Source: Agelas oroides
Lineage: Eukaryota; Porifera; Demospongiae; Agelasida; Agelasidae
DNA length: 64,000 nucleotides
Direction: 5' to 3'
Assembly (NCBI GenBank): GCA_949130485.1
Contig: OX422193.1
Coordinates: 9,411,619-9,475,618, forward strand
Shown: one piece after another, positions 40,572 through 51,700 of the stretch
Position numbering within the stretch: position 1 is the first letter of the stretch
Layout of the letters: each line of letters starts with the position of its first letter
Translations under genes and position numbers: made by a program
Notes under the pieces: generated by a model
Databases searched by the model: none
The model's input: the letters and a program-made list of their open reading frames with translations, nothing else
Told to the model about the DNA's origin: nothing

Positions 40572-41662
40572 GTGTGTCGAGGGTTCTACCTGCTGGCTAG
40601 GGAGGCTCACCTGTGGAGAATGGCTTGCAGAGTGTGTGCAGGTGTGTTGGTTCAGGTGAAGCAAATGAACCTCTGCAGGTTATGGGGAGAGTGCAGTCCA
40701 AGTTTGTATGGGGGCAGTTGGAGGGAGATGTTTATTCACACACCACACCTCCATTATAATGGTATATGATGCCCACAAGGACTCTGGTCTAGAGTCACTA
40801 CACTCCTCATCCTCGTGTACAGGAGTGTATATCAGTAAAACATCTTACGTAAGGCCTGGGGAACGGTCACTGGATGGATTCTACAAAGCTTATCATACAG
40901 TTGTCTACTAGTGCTATCTCAGGTTCTTTGCAGATGGTGAGTATAGTAGCACTGCTCAGTTCTCCTTATGCACCCCCTCTCCCTCCTCTCTCCCCCTCCT
41001 CTCCCCCATCTGTGCAGGCTCTGTGATGTATCTAACATCACCAGAGGAGCCAGGTGGGATTGTGGGGAAATTATGTCACAAACACAGCTCTGAGTCTCTC
41101 CTTCTCGGCTGCTATACCATCCAGGGGAGCACGGTAGGTGACACACTAAACTGGCAACACCCAACCCTCAGTGTGTAGTGTGTTCCTCAGGTATGTGTGG
41201 ATGTGGTGTCAGCTAGGCCAGTGCCAAGGGGACGACGGGCCGGTGGCCAGGCCACAGTTGAGGCCTCTCATGAACAGCGTTTCCACATGGTAGTATTCTC
41301 TCCTAACCTTGTGCAGTGCACCTGGGTGAACCTGTCCTCTCTCATAGGAACTGGAGCTAGGAGGAGGGCGACAGCAGAGGTTCAGCCGACTGCAGTGGAA
41401 GCAGCACTACTGCCACTCCTTGCACAGGTGAGGTTGTGAGGTGCACAGGTGAGACTATAGCCGTTTTTAATGAACGGCCTGGGTCAGTGAGACCTACAGC
41501 CACACATGCTCTCTGGTTGTGAGGTGCTGTGTCTCTCCCACTGTGTGCAGGGTCAGTGGACAGGTGCAAGTGTCCCAGTTCAACATTGACTACCGCTACA
41601 CTCCCTTCTACTTCTCACGAGTTAAGAGCTTCTCAATACACTCAAATGGAATTCTAAGTTAA
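40572..41662 (+). pseudogene. FBXO9: FBXO9 C-terminal half with an in-frame stop
   Basis: Blocks 40572-~40645, ~40680-40760, 40823-40936, 41018-41133, 41191-41289, 41348-41427 and 41551-41662 match the C-terminal half of F-box only protein 9: VCRGFYLLAREAHLWRMAC (end of the F-box), [73 protein letters not shown]. The N-terminal TPR-like part and most of the F-box are missing; upstream lie a foldback, satellite copies and a PTB gene. A TAG at 40909-40911 replaces the second Tyr of the conserved YYRY motif. Downstream exons retain open frames and splice sites, so the lesion may be recent, an allele or an error. As written it cannot make a functional SCF adaptor. Confidence 0.8.
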
Positions 41663-41676
41663 TGATAATAATATCA

Positions 41677-43280
41677 CTATTTACCTGCAACTGAAAAAAT
41701 AGATGTGTAGTTAGGGAGGAGGTGGGATAGTGTGAGGTCCATCATAACGGCTGTGAGCCCCCAGATCCTGTGTGGCCTGGCCAGGAACACTGGCATGCGC
41801 ACCAGCCATGGCCAGAAGCAGGTATACCTTTGGTGAGCAGGGTCCACAAGGTGCCATAATGGGAGAGAGAAAACCTGGGACACCTGCACGGATGGGAAGT
41901 GTTTGCAGTTGATTTGTGGGGTTCAACTTGATGCTTGACCTGCCCACTCCATACGTAGACACTTGCTTAATAGCCTTGTTCCCAGGCCTCCCCCCGTCTT
42001 TGGCATTCAGTATAATACATGAAAGCAGAATAACAGGGGGGAGGCCTGGGAATGAGGCTACTTGCTTTAATGTGCTTAAGTCAAGTGGAGGGAGTCATAC
42101 AGCGACTTACTAGCTTACTTAGTTCTGGGATTCAGCAGATCAAATTTATAGTCCAAACTTGCCACAGATATCTTAGGAGAACAGTTCAACCTGGACACCT
42201 GAAGAAGACCACATTGGTCAAAACATTGTGTGTAATAAATTTTGTCCCAAGATAGTAGCGGCAGGTTTGGACTCCAACCCACTGCAATGTTCTGCCAAGA
42301 AAGTGTGTTGTACAGAGGTGTAGTAAACTGGTACCTACTGTGGTTAGGAATTGGCCTTAGCACCTTCTGTGGACGGAATATAGTCTGGGAACGAGACTAG
42401 GCTTTTATAAAACAAATCATATTGCTGTTGGTAGCTCCATTAAACTACGAGCAATGAAACTCACACACCTACCTCAGAGCCGTTTGGTCTGAGGCTGCTG
42501 AGTTCCAGGCCACGCAGACAGCCAATCACAGGAGTGATCATTGAGCGAACCTGCAGCTAATTTGCAGGAACAGGTAGTGATGTACACTGGGCCATTCCAT
42601 TTTAGTCATACACCCCCATTTACACAGCACCTTCAATAATTCACTTTCTAGTGGCCAGCTACATGTTCAGGGCCACAGGGATTAGTGGTGGGATTCCCGG
42701 ACTTACTCGGTCAGGTAATCTTGGGAGCTTGCTCCACACCTCAACCTTACTCAGGGGAATCCCCAGTTCCTCTTTTGCCTCCTGGAGTGCAGTGGCGACT
42801 GGAGAGTCGTCACTCTCATCTGACAACCCACCAGGGAAGCTATCAGGCAAAGATGGAGACATAACCGGCTGGCAGCCCCACATACAGACCTATATGCAAG
42901 TTGCTTGACACAAAAGTAGGAGGATATTACTAGTGTGTTTGTGGTAGTATAAAAGGCCACTGCCCATGCATTTTATTATCCATTTCTCAAGTCAAGCAAG
43001 TTGCAAAGGTCTGTGCAGTGCACGATAGGACGATAGATGCAGACTCTACAGGCAAGTCTAGACAGTACTCTATTGAGGCACCGTACCTTACTTGGTTTCG
43101 GTGGCGGGACATGTGCCGGGAGCGGAGGGTGAACAAGACGGAAGGCCCTTCCTCGGCTGTTACCAGCGGTACCAGCACAGCAGCGCTTCCCTCTCCCTCA
43201 CTGGTCCACTTCTGAGGGGTGGCACCAAGAATACTGGCTACTCGATCACTGTTGCAGCGATCAAGAATGCTCGTCAACAC
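41677..43280 (-). CDS. NUDT8: Nudix hydrolase of the CoA-diphosphatase type (NUDT8-like)
   Basis: Minus-strand exons 43087-43280, 42707-42839, 42473-42550 and 41677-41883 give 203 aa (human NUDT8 236), frame consistent. Matches: SAAVLVPLVTAEEGPSVLFT then LRSRHMSRHRNQVSFPGG, the Nudix box region (ALQEAKEELGI), LRGLELSSLRPNGSE, QVFSLPLWHL and PHRIWGLTAVMMDLTL. Family activity: hydrolysis of CoA and acyl-CoA at the diphosphate, usually in mitochondria. Its metal-binding Glu residues are present. The Nudix box Arg that starts REXXEE is Gln here (QEAKEE), which could lower activity. The start used is the first ATG in frame; a longer N-terminus is possible. It is head to head with a YIPF gene (113 bp between start codons). 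It is the only clearly intact gene within the damaged region. Confidence 0.85.
41971..42060. mobile_element. Short foldback element in NUDT8 intron 3
   Basis: TAGCCTTGTTCCCAGGCCTCCCCC and GGGGGAGGCCTGGGAATGAGGCTA are perfect or near-perfect complements around a ~40-nt loop. Confidence 0.85.
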
Positions 43281-43393
43281 ATCATCGTCACTACTCAGTA
43301 CTCTCCATCGCTTCCGATCCGAGCCTTGGACCTGCGGCCACGCCCACTTTGTTTATTGGTGTGTACTAATTAGAATCGCGACTCCTGTATGCG
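43281..43393. promoter_or_regulatory. Short head-to-head promoter, NUDT8/YIPF
   Basis: Only 113 bp separate the two opposite start codons, so core promoters must lie here or extend into 5' coding exons. Confidence 0.5.
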
Positions 43394-46119
43394 ATGGCCG
43401 AGGAGAAGTATGAAGCTATCACCATGGAGGTATGGCTGTGTGCTGTGAATCGTCCGGAAGGGTTTCGGACAGTGAACACTCTGCTGTATTTAGTGTGGGG
43501 ATGTGTAGGATGGTGGATATTAGGGGTCATTGTATAAAGCATCATATGTTTGTTCTTGCAGGCTGACTCAGGGTCAGAGTTTGCTTTTCAAGGTATGTAT
43601 GTGTGTTTACCAGTCTCACATGACGTGTTTACTGACATGATAACTTAACACTTCATGTGTTGCGATTAGTCTCGTCCCCAGACCCCACCCTCTCACAAGG
43701 AGAAACGGTCTCGTGAACCAAGTCGAATTTCTTGGGCTAGCGCACGCTTTTGCAACAATGTAACCTAGCAACGATCAAAAGATTTTGCAGCCAACCCGTT
43801 CAAAAAAGGTACAGATACTCGAATGCAGATGAAGAAATTTTACTGTTGTAAGGGAAGTGATACGTACGTAATAATTACCGATCTCGCAATCTCATTGGTC
43901 ATTACCCGTTTTGGGTAATAAGCCCAAGAAATTCGACTTTGTTCACCAGACTGTTTCTCGCCGGGAGGCATGCGCGGGCGGGGCACGAGACTATGTTGCG
44001 ATAACCTTTGTCATGAGACTAAATGGTTCCCTCCCAAGACTTACACAGTGAGCCTGGAATCTTTGGAGAGGGACAGATTGAGCCACATCAAGCTCAAGGT
44101 AGGTTACATTCCTCTCCGGCAGATGTGTTGCTAGGACATTTGACGTGTCATATCTTGCACACTGGTCTTGCAACCTCATCCATGATTGTGCGTGTTGCTC
44201 CTGGTTTGGTCTCCTCCTCTGTAATGCGTGTTGCTCCTGGTTCATGGTGGGTGGTCCATGCTGGCTTGGTTCATGCTGGCTTGGCTCATGCCGGGTTGGT
44301 TCATGCTGGGTGTATGTGAGGAGACAAAGCTCTTGGCCCTGTGCTTGTGATGTCACACATCTCATTTTGTATGGCACTAGCTTCCAGAGCTTATCAGGAG
44401 TAGGCCAGTAGTCCCATGCTCTCAATCACCTGTGTACTATTGCTGTCTCTCTATGCAGATGGCCATGAGGAAAAGGTGAGCACATGAGGTGGCTCTTCAC
44501 ATGAACTGTCAAGTGAGACGGTTGAGTGAGACGGTTGTCTGTGTGCCTTCTTCCTCTCCAGCCTGCTCAGCCTCATTCCACCAGCTCATGGCTCTCTCTC
44601 CTCACCTCACAACTGCCCAGGTAAGCCTCCCCCTGACTAGCCCAACAGCCAACTAGTGTCTCGAGCCTCTCATTGTGCAGGTGGCACTGCAGTTGTTGGC
44701 TGGGATGGTACCACTGAGGTACAATCTTGCAGAAGTGATCCAGCCGAACCGTGACCTCTATGGACCAATCTGGCTCTGCATGACCCTCATCTTCTCCACT
44801 GCCATCAGTGGAAACATTGTCAAAGTGTTTGAGTGTCACATGTGCTTGAGTGTTCTCCTTGGCATGTGTAGCATACATACACCACACAAAGGAAGGTGCA
44901 ACCATGTGGAAGTTTTTGTCCACTGGGATTAGTACACCAGTCTACCAGTAACTCAATTTACAAAACGTGGTTTTACAAGGCCAACCTGCCAGCCTTCTGT
45001 GTACACAACACATGCACAATCTTGATAGTCCATATTGGAAGGAGTGGGAGTAAGAAACATTTCCTGACAAGGTGTGTGTGTGTGTGTGCACCTTCTCCAC
45101 ACAGAGACCAGAGTTCTTGGGAATTTCATTTTCATGAGGTGATTGTCCTGGGATGTGCTCTGTATGTCTATACCTGGCTGGTGCCGGTCGTCCTGTCTAG
45201 CCTACTGTGGTGGAGGGGCAGTCAAGAACCGCTACTCCCTGCTGGAGCTACTCTCCATCTATGGCTATAGCATCAGCATTTTCATCCCCATCACGGTACA
45301 TTGCTAGTGGAGAAAGGGAGGGAGGGAGGGAGGGAGGGAGGGAGGGAGGGAGGGAGGGAGGGAGGGAGGGAGGGAGGGAGGGAGGGAGGGAGGGAGGGAG
45401 GGAGAGGGGGAGGAGCCTAACCCAAAAGGTATTACATGCATCCCTTTAGATGCTATGGGTGATCAACAGTGATATGTTACGTTGGGCCTTGCTAGGTGTC
45501 GGAACAGCCCTTTCAGGTATACATGACCCTCATTTCCAGGAGTCTGGACAACTTACAACAGCAGCTTGTCCCTACATGCTAATGGTGACACATTTCGTTC
45601 ACAGGAGCTGTGCTAGTGCTTGCTGTGTGGAAACCGTTCAAATCTGAGAACAAAAAAGTATCTGATTTTGGTAAAACATTTTATTTGCATGTCCGTGACC
45701 AGCTGTTTGCATTCCCCTCCCCCTCCTGCCCTGCCCCCACACCAAACTCAGCTGGCTGTTGCTTGTCTGGTGACAGTGTTCCTAATGCATGCTGGGCTGG
45801 CTGTGGGCTTCAAGGTAGAGATCACCCTGTCTCATACTAACTCTATCCCTGTCTCTGATTATGTGTTGAAGAGATGGTCTCTAGTTTGATTGCTAGTTAC
45901 AGTGGCCCTAACCCTTGTCTTGTACAGTTCTACTACTTCAGTTCCGCTCTGGCTCTCCAAGACTCCACCCTTCCCACACCTGCTGTCTCTGAGCACAATA
46001 GTACGAGCTATTCAGTGCATACTGCAAGACCTTCACTGGCAGGGTATTCATCACCCACAGTGGGACTTTCACCAGTGGGACACTCAGCTGAATACCAAGT
46101 TACCAACACCTTCGTTTAA
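43394..46119 (+). CDS. YIPF1: YIPF1/2-like Golgi membrane protein, with frame problems
   Basis: Exons 43394-43429, 43562-43592, 44459-44475, ~44562-44620, 44681-44832, 45105-45295, 45450-45516, 45605-45657, 45752-45814, 45928-46119 encode a Yip1-domain protein: NRDLYGPIWLCMTLIFSTAI, YVYTWLVPVVL, LELLSIYGYSISIFIPIT, LWVINSDMLRWALLGVG, then two more hydrophobic helices and a Ser/Thr-rich tail (YQVTNTFV). Five membrane spans are expected, in Golgi/ER vesicle traffic. Problem 1: exon 45105-45295 changes frame near 45210-45228 (GGAGGGGCAG), as if one base is missing. Problem 2: the third and fourth exons do not join in frame, so one boundary is wrong or a base is lost. Both could be sequence error in G-runs or real decay. 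YIPF2 is an equally good name. Confidence 0.7.
43667..43993. mobile_element. MITE-like foldback element in YIPF intron 2
   Basis: 327 bp, ends TAGTCTCGTCCCCAGACC and GGGGCACGAGACTA, with inverted arms reaching GTGAACCAAGTCGAATTTCTTGG and CCAAGAAATTCGAC. Closest relative of the copy at 224-511. Confidence 0.88.
45306..45412. repeat. (GGGA)n microsatellite
   Basis: About 25 GGGA repeats in a YIPF intron; the same motif occurs briefly at ~100-130. Confidence 0.97.
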
Positions 46120-46514
46120 GTAGCAAATTTCTTGTATGACTTGTACAAACAAATGAATGTACAGCACAACATGCATTGTCACATTTTAACAAACTGGTGT
46201 TCCACTTCCAAACTACTGACTGGTTGTTGGCCATCTTCATCATAGTCACTCCTGGACATGCCTGTATGGTTAATTGCATGCTGCGTATACTTCTGTGTAC
46301 CTGTGGCTTGTGTAGCACATCCTTCTGGCTGGTATCCTCTTTTGCTTTGTGGACATTATTGAAGACAATAGTCTAGATGATTTCATGCATATGTGGTTAT
46401 TGTATGCTATATGCACGCTATGAATTAGCCAGCAAATAGATAGGCCGATCCCGTAAGGTCAGCAAGTCATGGCATTGTACTGACTCATGAGTGACGTTCT
46501 CTCTCTCTCGTCAG

Positions 46515-46952
46515 GGTGTGTTCTACAGTATTCGCAGTCTCCTATCGGAGGCTGAATTTTGTTCAGCAATCAACGTGACACCAGGCATCAGCGGCAAAAC
46601 CTTCACTGTATGTACAAGCCACAGTAAATTGTCTACTAAATTAGAGAAAGCTTTATAGTCTGCCAACATCCCTGAGGGCAACATCTGACATTGTGAGTGT
46701 ATGTAGACAATTTTAATGCTTATGGACTCCAACAGTTCTTGCAGGCTATGATCCTGTGATCACAGTAGGTTGGCCAATTTGCAAAAGCACCTTAATATAT
46801 AACACAGTCACATTTCCTGCAGTTTGTGTGACCACTTCCTCTCTCTCTTCAGGGGTTTGGCAATGTAGGCATGCATACTTGTCAGTCCACAACCATTTAT
46901 CAAAACTGTCAAATTCATTTGCAAACACAGAATGGCTTCCTATATAGTGCCT
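46515..46952 (+). pseudogene. Glutamate dehydrogenase fragment, plus strand
   Basis: Block 46515-46607 reads GVFYSIRSLLSEAEF then INVTPGISGKTFT, matching human GLUD1 GVFHGIENFINEASY and LGMTPGFGDKTF. Block 46853-46952 opens GFGNVGMHT, the dinucleotide-binding GxGxxG loop of the same enzyme (human GFGNVGLHS), then loses similarity and reaches a stop. Both are preceded by acceptors (GTCAG, TTCAG). Three residues that normally link the blocks (VVQ) are missing. No catalytic domain exons are found upstream on this strand. Confidence 0.75.
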
Positions 46953-47197
46953 GAGGCTGAGTAGTCCCCCCTCCCCCCTCCAACTGACAAGAGTGATGAT
47001 TGAGACTAGCTCACTTGGATCCTCATGGCAAATTCTGGTGTGGGTACAAGGAAAGTGATTAACATGTACAGGATGCTAAATTAGCCAAAACAGTGTTTTA
47101 TGTGGCTGGTGAGGAAGGTAAGTGTCCCTACTCATCTGATTAAGATATGGGCTGGTTTCCTGCAGTGGTAATGATTTGCATCATGACTTGGGAGGCA
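46953..47197. other. No gene recognised
   Basis: Between the two glutamate dehydrogenase pieces. A plus-strand open stretch around 47010-47120 (LDPHGKFWCGYKESD, then a TAA and LAKTVFYVAGEE before a GTAAGT) looks exon-like, but I do not recognise it. Confidence 0.4.
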
Positions 47198-47613
47198 TTA
47201 TACAGTAAAACCCTTGGGGATGGACCCTGGCTGGCTCCCCAAGAACTTGCTCTCCAAACTCTTCAGCACACTTGCTGCAAAGAAAGGCGACCAATCCTCA
47301 AGAGGGGCTAACATGAGGGAGTCCCTAGCAATTAACTACTTGCTACTCTGACTTACCCAGGAGGTGGAAGTTTCGTACTTTCAAGTGAGTCTGCCGTAGC
47401 TGACATGGTTAAGATTCTTCAGCCACTCAAAGTACGACACTGTCACACCCCCAGCATTCGCAAACATGTCCTGTAAAGAACCAGGAACTGGCATGCATGA
47501 GGAGAGAGAGAGGGAGAGATATGTATGTATGCACACTTACTGGGACCACTCTGTCCAAGAGGATCTTCTCGGCTGCAGTGGTTGTGGGACCGTTTTTCAC
47601 CCTCCGCTATCAC
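47198..47613 (-). pseudogene. Glutamate dehydrogenase fragment, minus strand, broken
   Basis: Minus-strand blocks: 47541-47613 (VIAEGE.., 73 bases where 72 are expected; five A's shift the frame before GPTTTAAEKILLDRVVP). 47357-47470: [19 protein letters not shown] then [10 protein letters not shown], after which TGA at 47381-47383 stands where human has Phe. 47198-47274: SVLKSLESKFLGSQPGSIPK, read in a phase that does not join the previous block. These are successive C-terminal segments of GLUD1, opposite in orientation to the N-proximal segments at 46515-46952. Confidence 0.82.
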
Positions 47614-50589
47614 CTGCATACGTAACATAACCAGAGATTGCAACTCATCCTCCTCACCCCTCATCAGCCCTCACTCCTCCCATCCCTCATCCTTCAGACC
47701 TCTCACAGCGCTACACCGCCCTGATTTGCTATCAGTTTTTGCTAACTTTACAGTCACCATGACAAACGGTAATACCTCGTATCACACAAACTTACCAGGC
47801 AGTAGCCGTATAAATACGTATTTCCCCAGCTAGTGTCCAAAATGGAAGCTACCTGCACTGTTTTGAGACTCATATCAGCAGTACCTACCCGTGGGAGGGT
47901 GCAGGAGAACGAGCGATCGAAAGGACTCCATCGTTGGTCAGAAAATGTACAGACGGTATAGCGGTATACGTACGCGTCGACTATGCTGTAAAGAAGTGTC
48001 GTTACCAGGCAGAACTGTAAAGGCATAGGAATGATTGTGCAGCAGTGCAATAAGCCAGTAGGTAAGTGCGCATTTCACTGCAGTTAGCCCCACTCCCAAG
48101 GCCTTAAACATGCTTCTCTGGATATCGAATAACGGTTTGTTGGTGGAAAGCCCTCGGCTATATGTATTTTCGCAAACTCTGTGTGTAATGGCTAGAAGTA
48201 CATTAGTCTAACCGCGTAGCCAGACTCTCAGTCGATAGCTTTCCGTTTTGGACTCTTCTCTATAACTGCGAGACAAATCTAGAACGGAAAACGTAAAAAG
48301 GATTTGAGGCTAATCTGGCTACGCTAGACTAGCTAGAACGTTGCTCAAACTCACATGCCAACTCTGTCGTTGATACGTAGACTACTTTCAGTACCTGTGG
48401 ACTCACATCGGCTTCCAGTTCTACAACTCCAGTATAGCAGTCCCCGGTTCGTTTGAGCGTGCAGTATCATAGGCAGTATCGGCAAAGAGCAAAGCATTCC
48501 AGTCGTAAAATTATTTCCGGTGCGAGTCCGTGACTCGCCAGTCCGCCAATCAAAACAGCCCACAGTTGCCATGGAAGCCTAGGGGTACCACGGGATACCT
48601 TGGACTGTCCCCTTGTACCCCAGCTTTGGTCTGATTTTTTTTCCAAAGCTGGAAGACAAAATCAAAAATGGAAGACTGGGTTCTATAGTGATTCTTTGAA
48701 CATATATAGTACCACTACTAAACACACTGTCAACATACCTTGGACAGTTCTTGTGCAGCTTCTTCAGAGGAATGTCCCTCGCTGGGTGTAGTCTAAAGTA
48801 ACAATAACTAGTTAGATGATTCATCATCTTGGGGCGAGCCTGAGCAAGCAGCAAACTGCTGATTTACTACTACATTGTTATGGCACACAGCAGGATTTGC
48901 CACTGTCTACTGCTTAAGGCAAACTCGATAACGCATAAGTAGCTAGGTCCTCACCAGAGGTAGCTAAGTATCACATATGCCAGCCATTTCTCCAGCCAGG
49001 GCAGCTAATGTAGCTACACATGCATGTATTAAGCTTTACACCGAAATGATGAGGTAAATTTCTGCATAGCATTTGTGAGTGGCGTTTATGCATGCATGGC
49101 CCTTGACTTGAAGCGACCTCAACCACCATCCATATTAAATTTGTACCGCCTGTGAGCAGACTGCTGTTGATGGCTGGTAGAAGCATAAATCAAAATTAAG
49201 TTCCCACGTGTGCTTCAACTTCAGTCGTCTTCGCCCCAGGTCGTCGATGCTGCACTCTGACAGTAGCCCTCCACTAGTGCTTTGTTGCACCAGACTAACA
49301 TGTCCTGCATGTGCTTTCATCGGTTTCTTGTCATCATTTCAATGGAATGGAATATCAGGCTATGCAGTGCAAAAAACATTGTTCACAAAGCCAATTAGAA
49401 GCTCAGTTACTTTAACCCACTATGGTATGAAAATGTATCTTCAAAGCTAGTTTTGCTTGTGCATGCGTCACAGGATATAACTCAGTCAACTAGGTTCTAT
49501 CTAGGATTTGGAGTTTGGGGGGAAGCTGTATAAGTCTCTGTCCGGGGACATGCCCCTCAAAAAATTGAGGGTTTAGGTTCTCCAAATGATGCAATCGGAG
49601 AGGTAAAATCACATCTAGAACTGTATTTTATATAAAATGTTTAGGTAGTCTTTAAAATTTTTGGATCGTTGGGGGAGCGTCCCTTGTAGCTCCTAGTAAA
49701 TTGAACCTTGATCACCAAACACACACACAGACTGCTGATTGGGTCTGGTGAAGTGCTCCCTGACCAACCCACAATGACAGTAGAGTTTGGCGGTTTGGTA
49801 CAAGATTCGAAAATTGACTTATAACATTTTAATTGTAAATGTGGCAGTCTCCCGTCCTCACCCACACAAGAAACACTCTCCATGATGAGTAACCCTCACC
49901 TGCTGGGGGCAAACAGAGGCAAAGGAGTGGTCACAGTCCACATCACACAGGCCTTGGTGCACTGATGTAGGTAGAGGAGTAGATAGGCATTACTGAGATG
50001 AGGGGGAAGGAAGAATGGGTTAGAGGAGAAATAAGAGAGAGGTAGAAAGAAGGAATAAAGTCACACACATGGCCAGTGTGGATGACTGGCAGTCACACAC
50101 AAGGCTTATGCCATAGGTAGTCATTGATGTACTATGTATCCAGGTGAGATATGCATTAACAATTGACCAGACAGGATGTTTTTCTTGTAGTTGAAACCAT
50201 CAAAATACCCCAAGAACTCTTACCTGATAATGCCTGACAGCAAGTAGGTGTGACCAGATCATACCACAGACTGTCAGTGGCCAGTGGCTAATAGGAGTGG
50301 GTACACAGAGTCTGGTATGAATGTGTATGTGTGCAGTGTGCCATGTAGAGTGTGTGTACATGGGTGATGAAGGAAAGTCAAAATTGGGAGACGTTATAAA
50401 GCTATAGCCTGTGGTGTACAATGCAACTGGAGGATGAAGTGTTCTGAGAGTAACAAACCTACAAAAAAGGGTTAGACGGACCAGGCCAGTGGGGAACTTG
50501 GGATGGTTTTGAGGAGGAATCCGAGGATTACCTCACAGGTTTCCCGTGAAGAGTTACGCACCTTTCAATGGTATGCCCCACCTTGCATA
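47614..50589. other. Gene-poor stretch, no gene recognised
   Basis: No exon with recognisable homology on either strand. It contains a hairpin element at 48203-48331. Exon-like minus-strand pieces around 48729-48797 and 49900-49985, with donors and acceptors, could not be assigned. Confidence 0.45.
48203..48331. mobile_element. Foldback element, variant termini
   Basis: TAGTCTAACCGCGTAGCCAGA pairs with TCTGGCTACGCTAGACTA, and an inner CTTTCCGTTTTGG/GAACGGAAAACG region pairs as well. Confidence 0.75.
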
Positions 50590-50683
50590 TAGTCTCGTGC
50601 TCCACCACAGCTATCGTCGCTTGCAGTATGAATAACGTGCTGCAAGCGACGATAGCTGTGGTGGAGGACTGGGAACGAGGCTA
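50590..50683. mobile_element. Short foldback element
   Basis: Ends TAGTCTCGTGCTCCACCACA and GAGGACTGGGAACGAGGCTA; a ~28-bp perfect stem (CACCACAGCTATCGTCGCTTG...) surrounds a ~15-nt loop. The stem differs from every other copy. Confidence 0.88.
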
Positions 50684-50692
50684 GGTACGGTC

Positions 50693-50772
50693 TTCTGCAA
50701 CATCCGCCCCAGGTATGCAAGGTGGTCTCAGAACGAGACTGCCTTGCATACCTGGGGCGGATGTTGCAGAAA
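50693..50772. mobile_element. Short foldback element (inside-out arrangement)
   Basis: TTCTGCAACATCCGCCCCAG and its exact complement CTGGGGCGGATGTTGCAGAA bracket TGTATGCAAGG-type arms and a central CTCAGAACGAGACT. The stem is ~28 bp. Here the ACGAGACT motif lies in the loop rather than at the end. Confidence 0.8.
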
Positions 50773-51392
50773 CAGGGGGATTTGCCATCAGAATCTTTCC
50801 TGAGGGGTTAGTACTAGGTTGGGATTGTCCCCCTCAAATGTAATACACATTCTCTCTCATTGTGTTAAATGTCTTAAGAGAATTCTGTGTGAATTCCACA
50901 GATACCCATATCTACCTGTCATACACTGTGCATGACAGGGAGGTATGGGTATATGTAAGAGATATGTAGGGGGATAGCACGCAGGTTTGTACCCGGCTTG
51001 TTCCATTTGGACATGTCAATTCCCCTCCTACCCCTTATCAAGCCCCAGATATTGGAGGTAGGGCATACCACTGATACACGCAGGCGCATTACATTGCTCT
51101 CATCTACGCTGAAAGTGGCTAAAGTTAGTAATATACATGCTACACTTACGTACATTCGCAAGTTCACCCATAGATTACCCGCTGTTCGGCAATGCGGGTG
51201 CAAGGGTCGAAGCTCAAATATGGGGCGTGGTCACGCACTAATGAAGCGGGGCACCCTACTCCACTTGCTGCAAGCATTCCTTGTTCCGTCCGTGGTATCT
51301 ACGCACGAGGGCTACCGAGACAACATAGTATCTATGGTCGACAGGTGCTGCCAATGTTTGCCAAGGTGAGGAGCCGCATGGGCATGTAGCTG

Positions 51393-51465
51393 TAGTCTCG
51401 CAAGGATTTCTGTTCCGCAGCGCGATCGGCGCTGCGGAACGGTAAAGGCCTGGCTTGCGAGACTA
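51393..51465. mobile_element. Short foldback element
   Basis: Ends TAGTCTCGCAAGG and CTTGCGAGACTA; inner perfect palindrome TTCCGCAGCGC/GCGCTGCGGAA. Confidence 0.85.
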
Positions 51466-51488
51466 CAGCAATTGCGAGAAAACCCTCT

Positions 51489-51700
51489 GATGAGAACAAA
51501 TCATATAAGGTGTCCAAGGGGGTCAGGGATGAATCACGTAATGTGTTCAAGGTGGTCTAGGACCGAGCACATAATGTGTCAAAGGGGGTCTAAGACAGAG
51601 CACATAATGTGTCCAAGTATCTAGGACCGACCACATAATGTGTCCAAGGGGGTCTAGGACTGACCACATAATGCGTCCAAGGGGGTCTAGGACTACTCTC
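51489..51700. repeat. ~42-bp degenerate tandem repeat
   Basis: Five imperfect copies of CACATAATGTGTCCAAGGGGG followed by TCTAGGACCGA. Confidence 0.85.

Noticed and set aside
44041..44099. Exon-like plus-strand piece (YTVSLESLERDRLSHIKLK before GTAGGT) in YIPF intron 2
   Set aside because: It has an acceptor and donor, but including it does not repair the YIPF frame and I do not recognise it, so it was not added to the gene.
50998..51369. 123-codon plus-strand ORF
   Set aside because: No recognisable motif, no splice partners, and it lies in a region dense in foldback elements; no support beyond being open.
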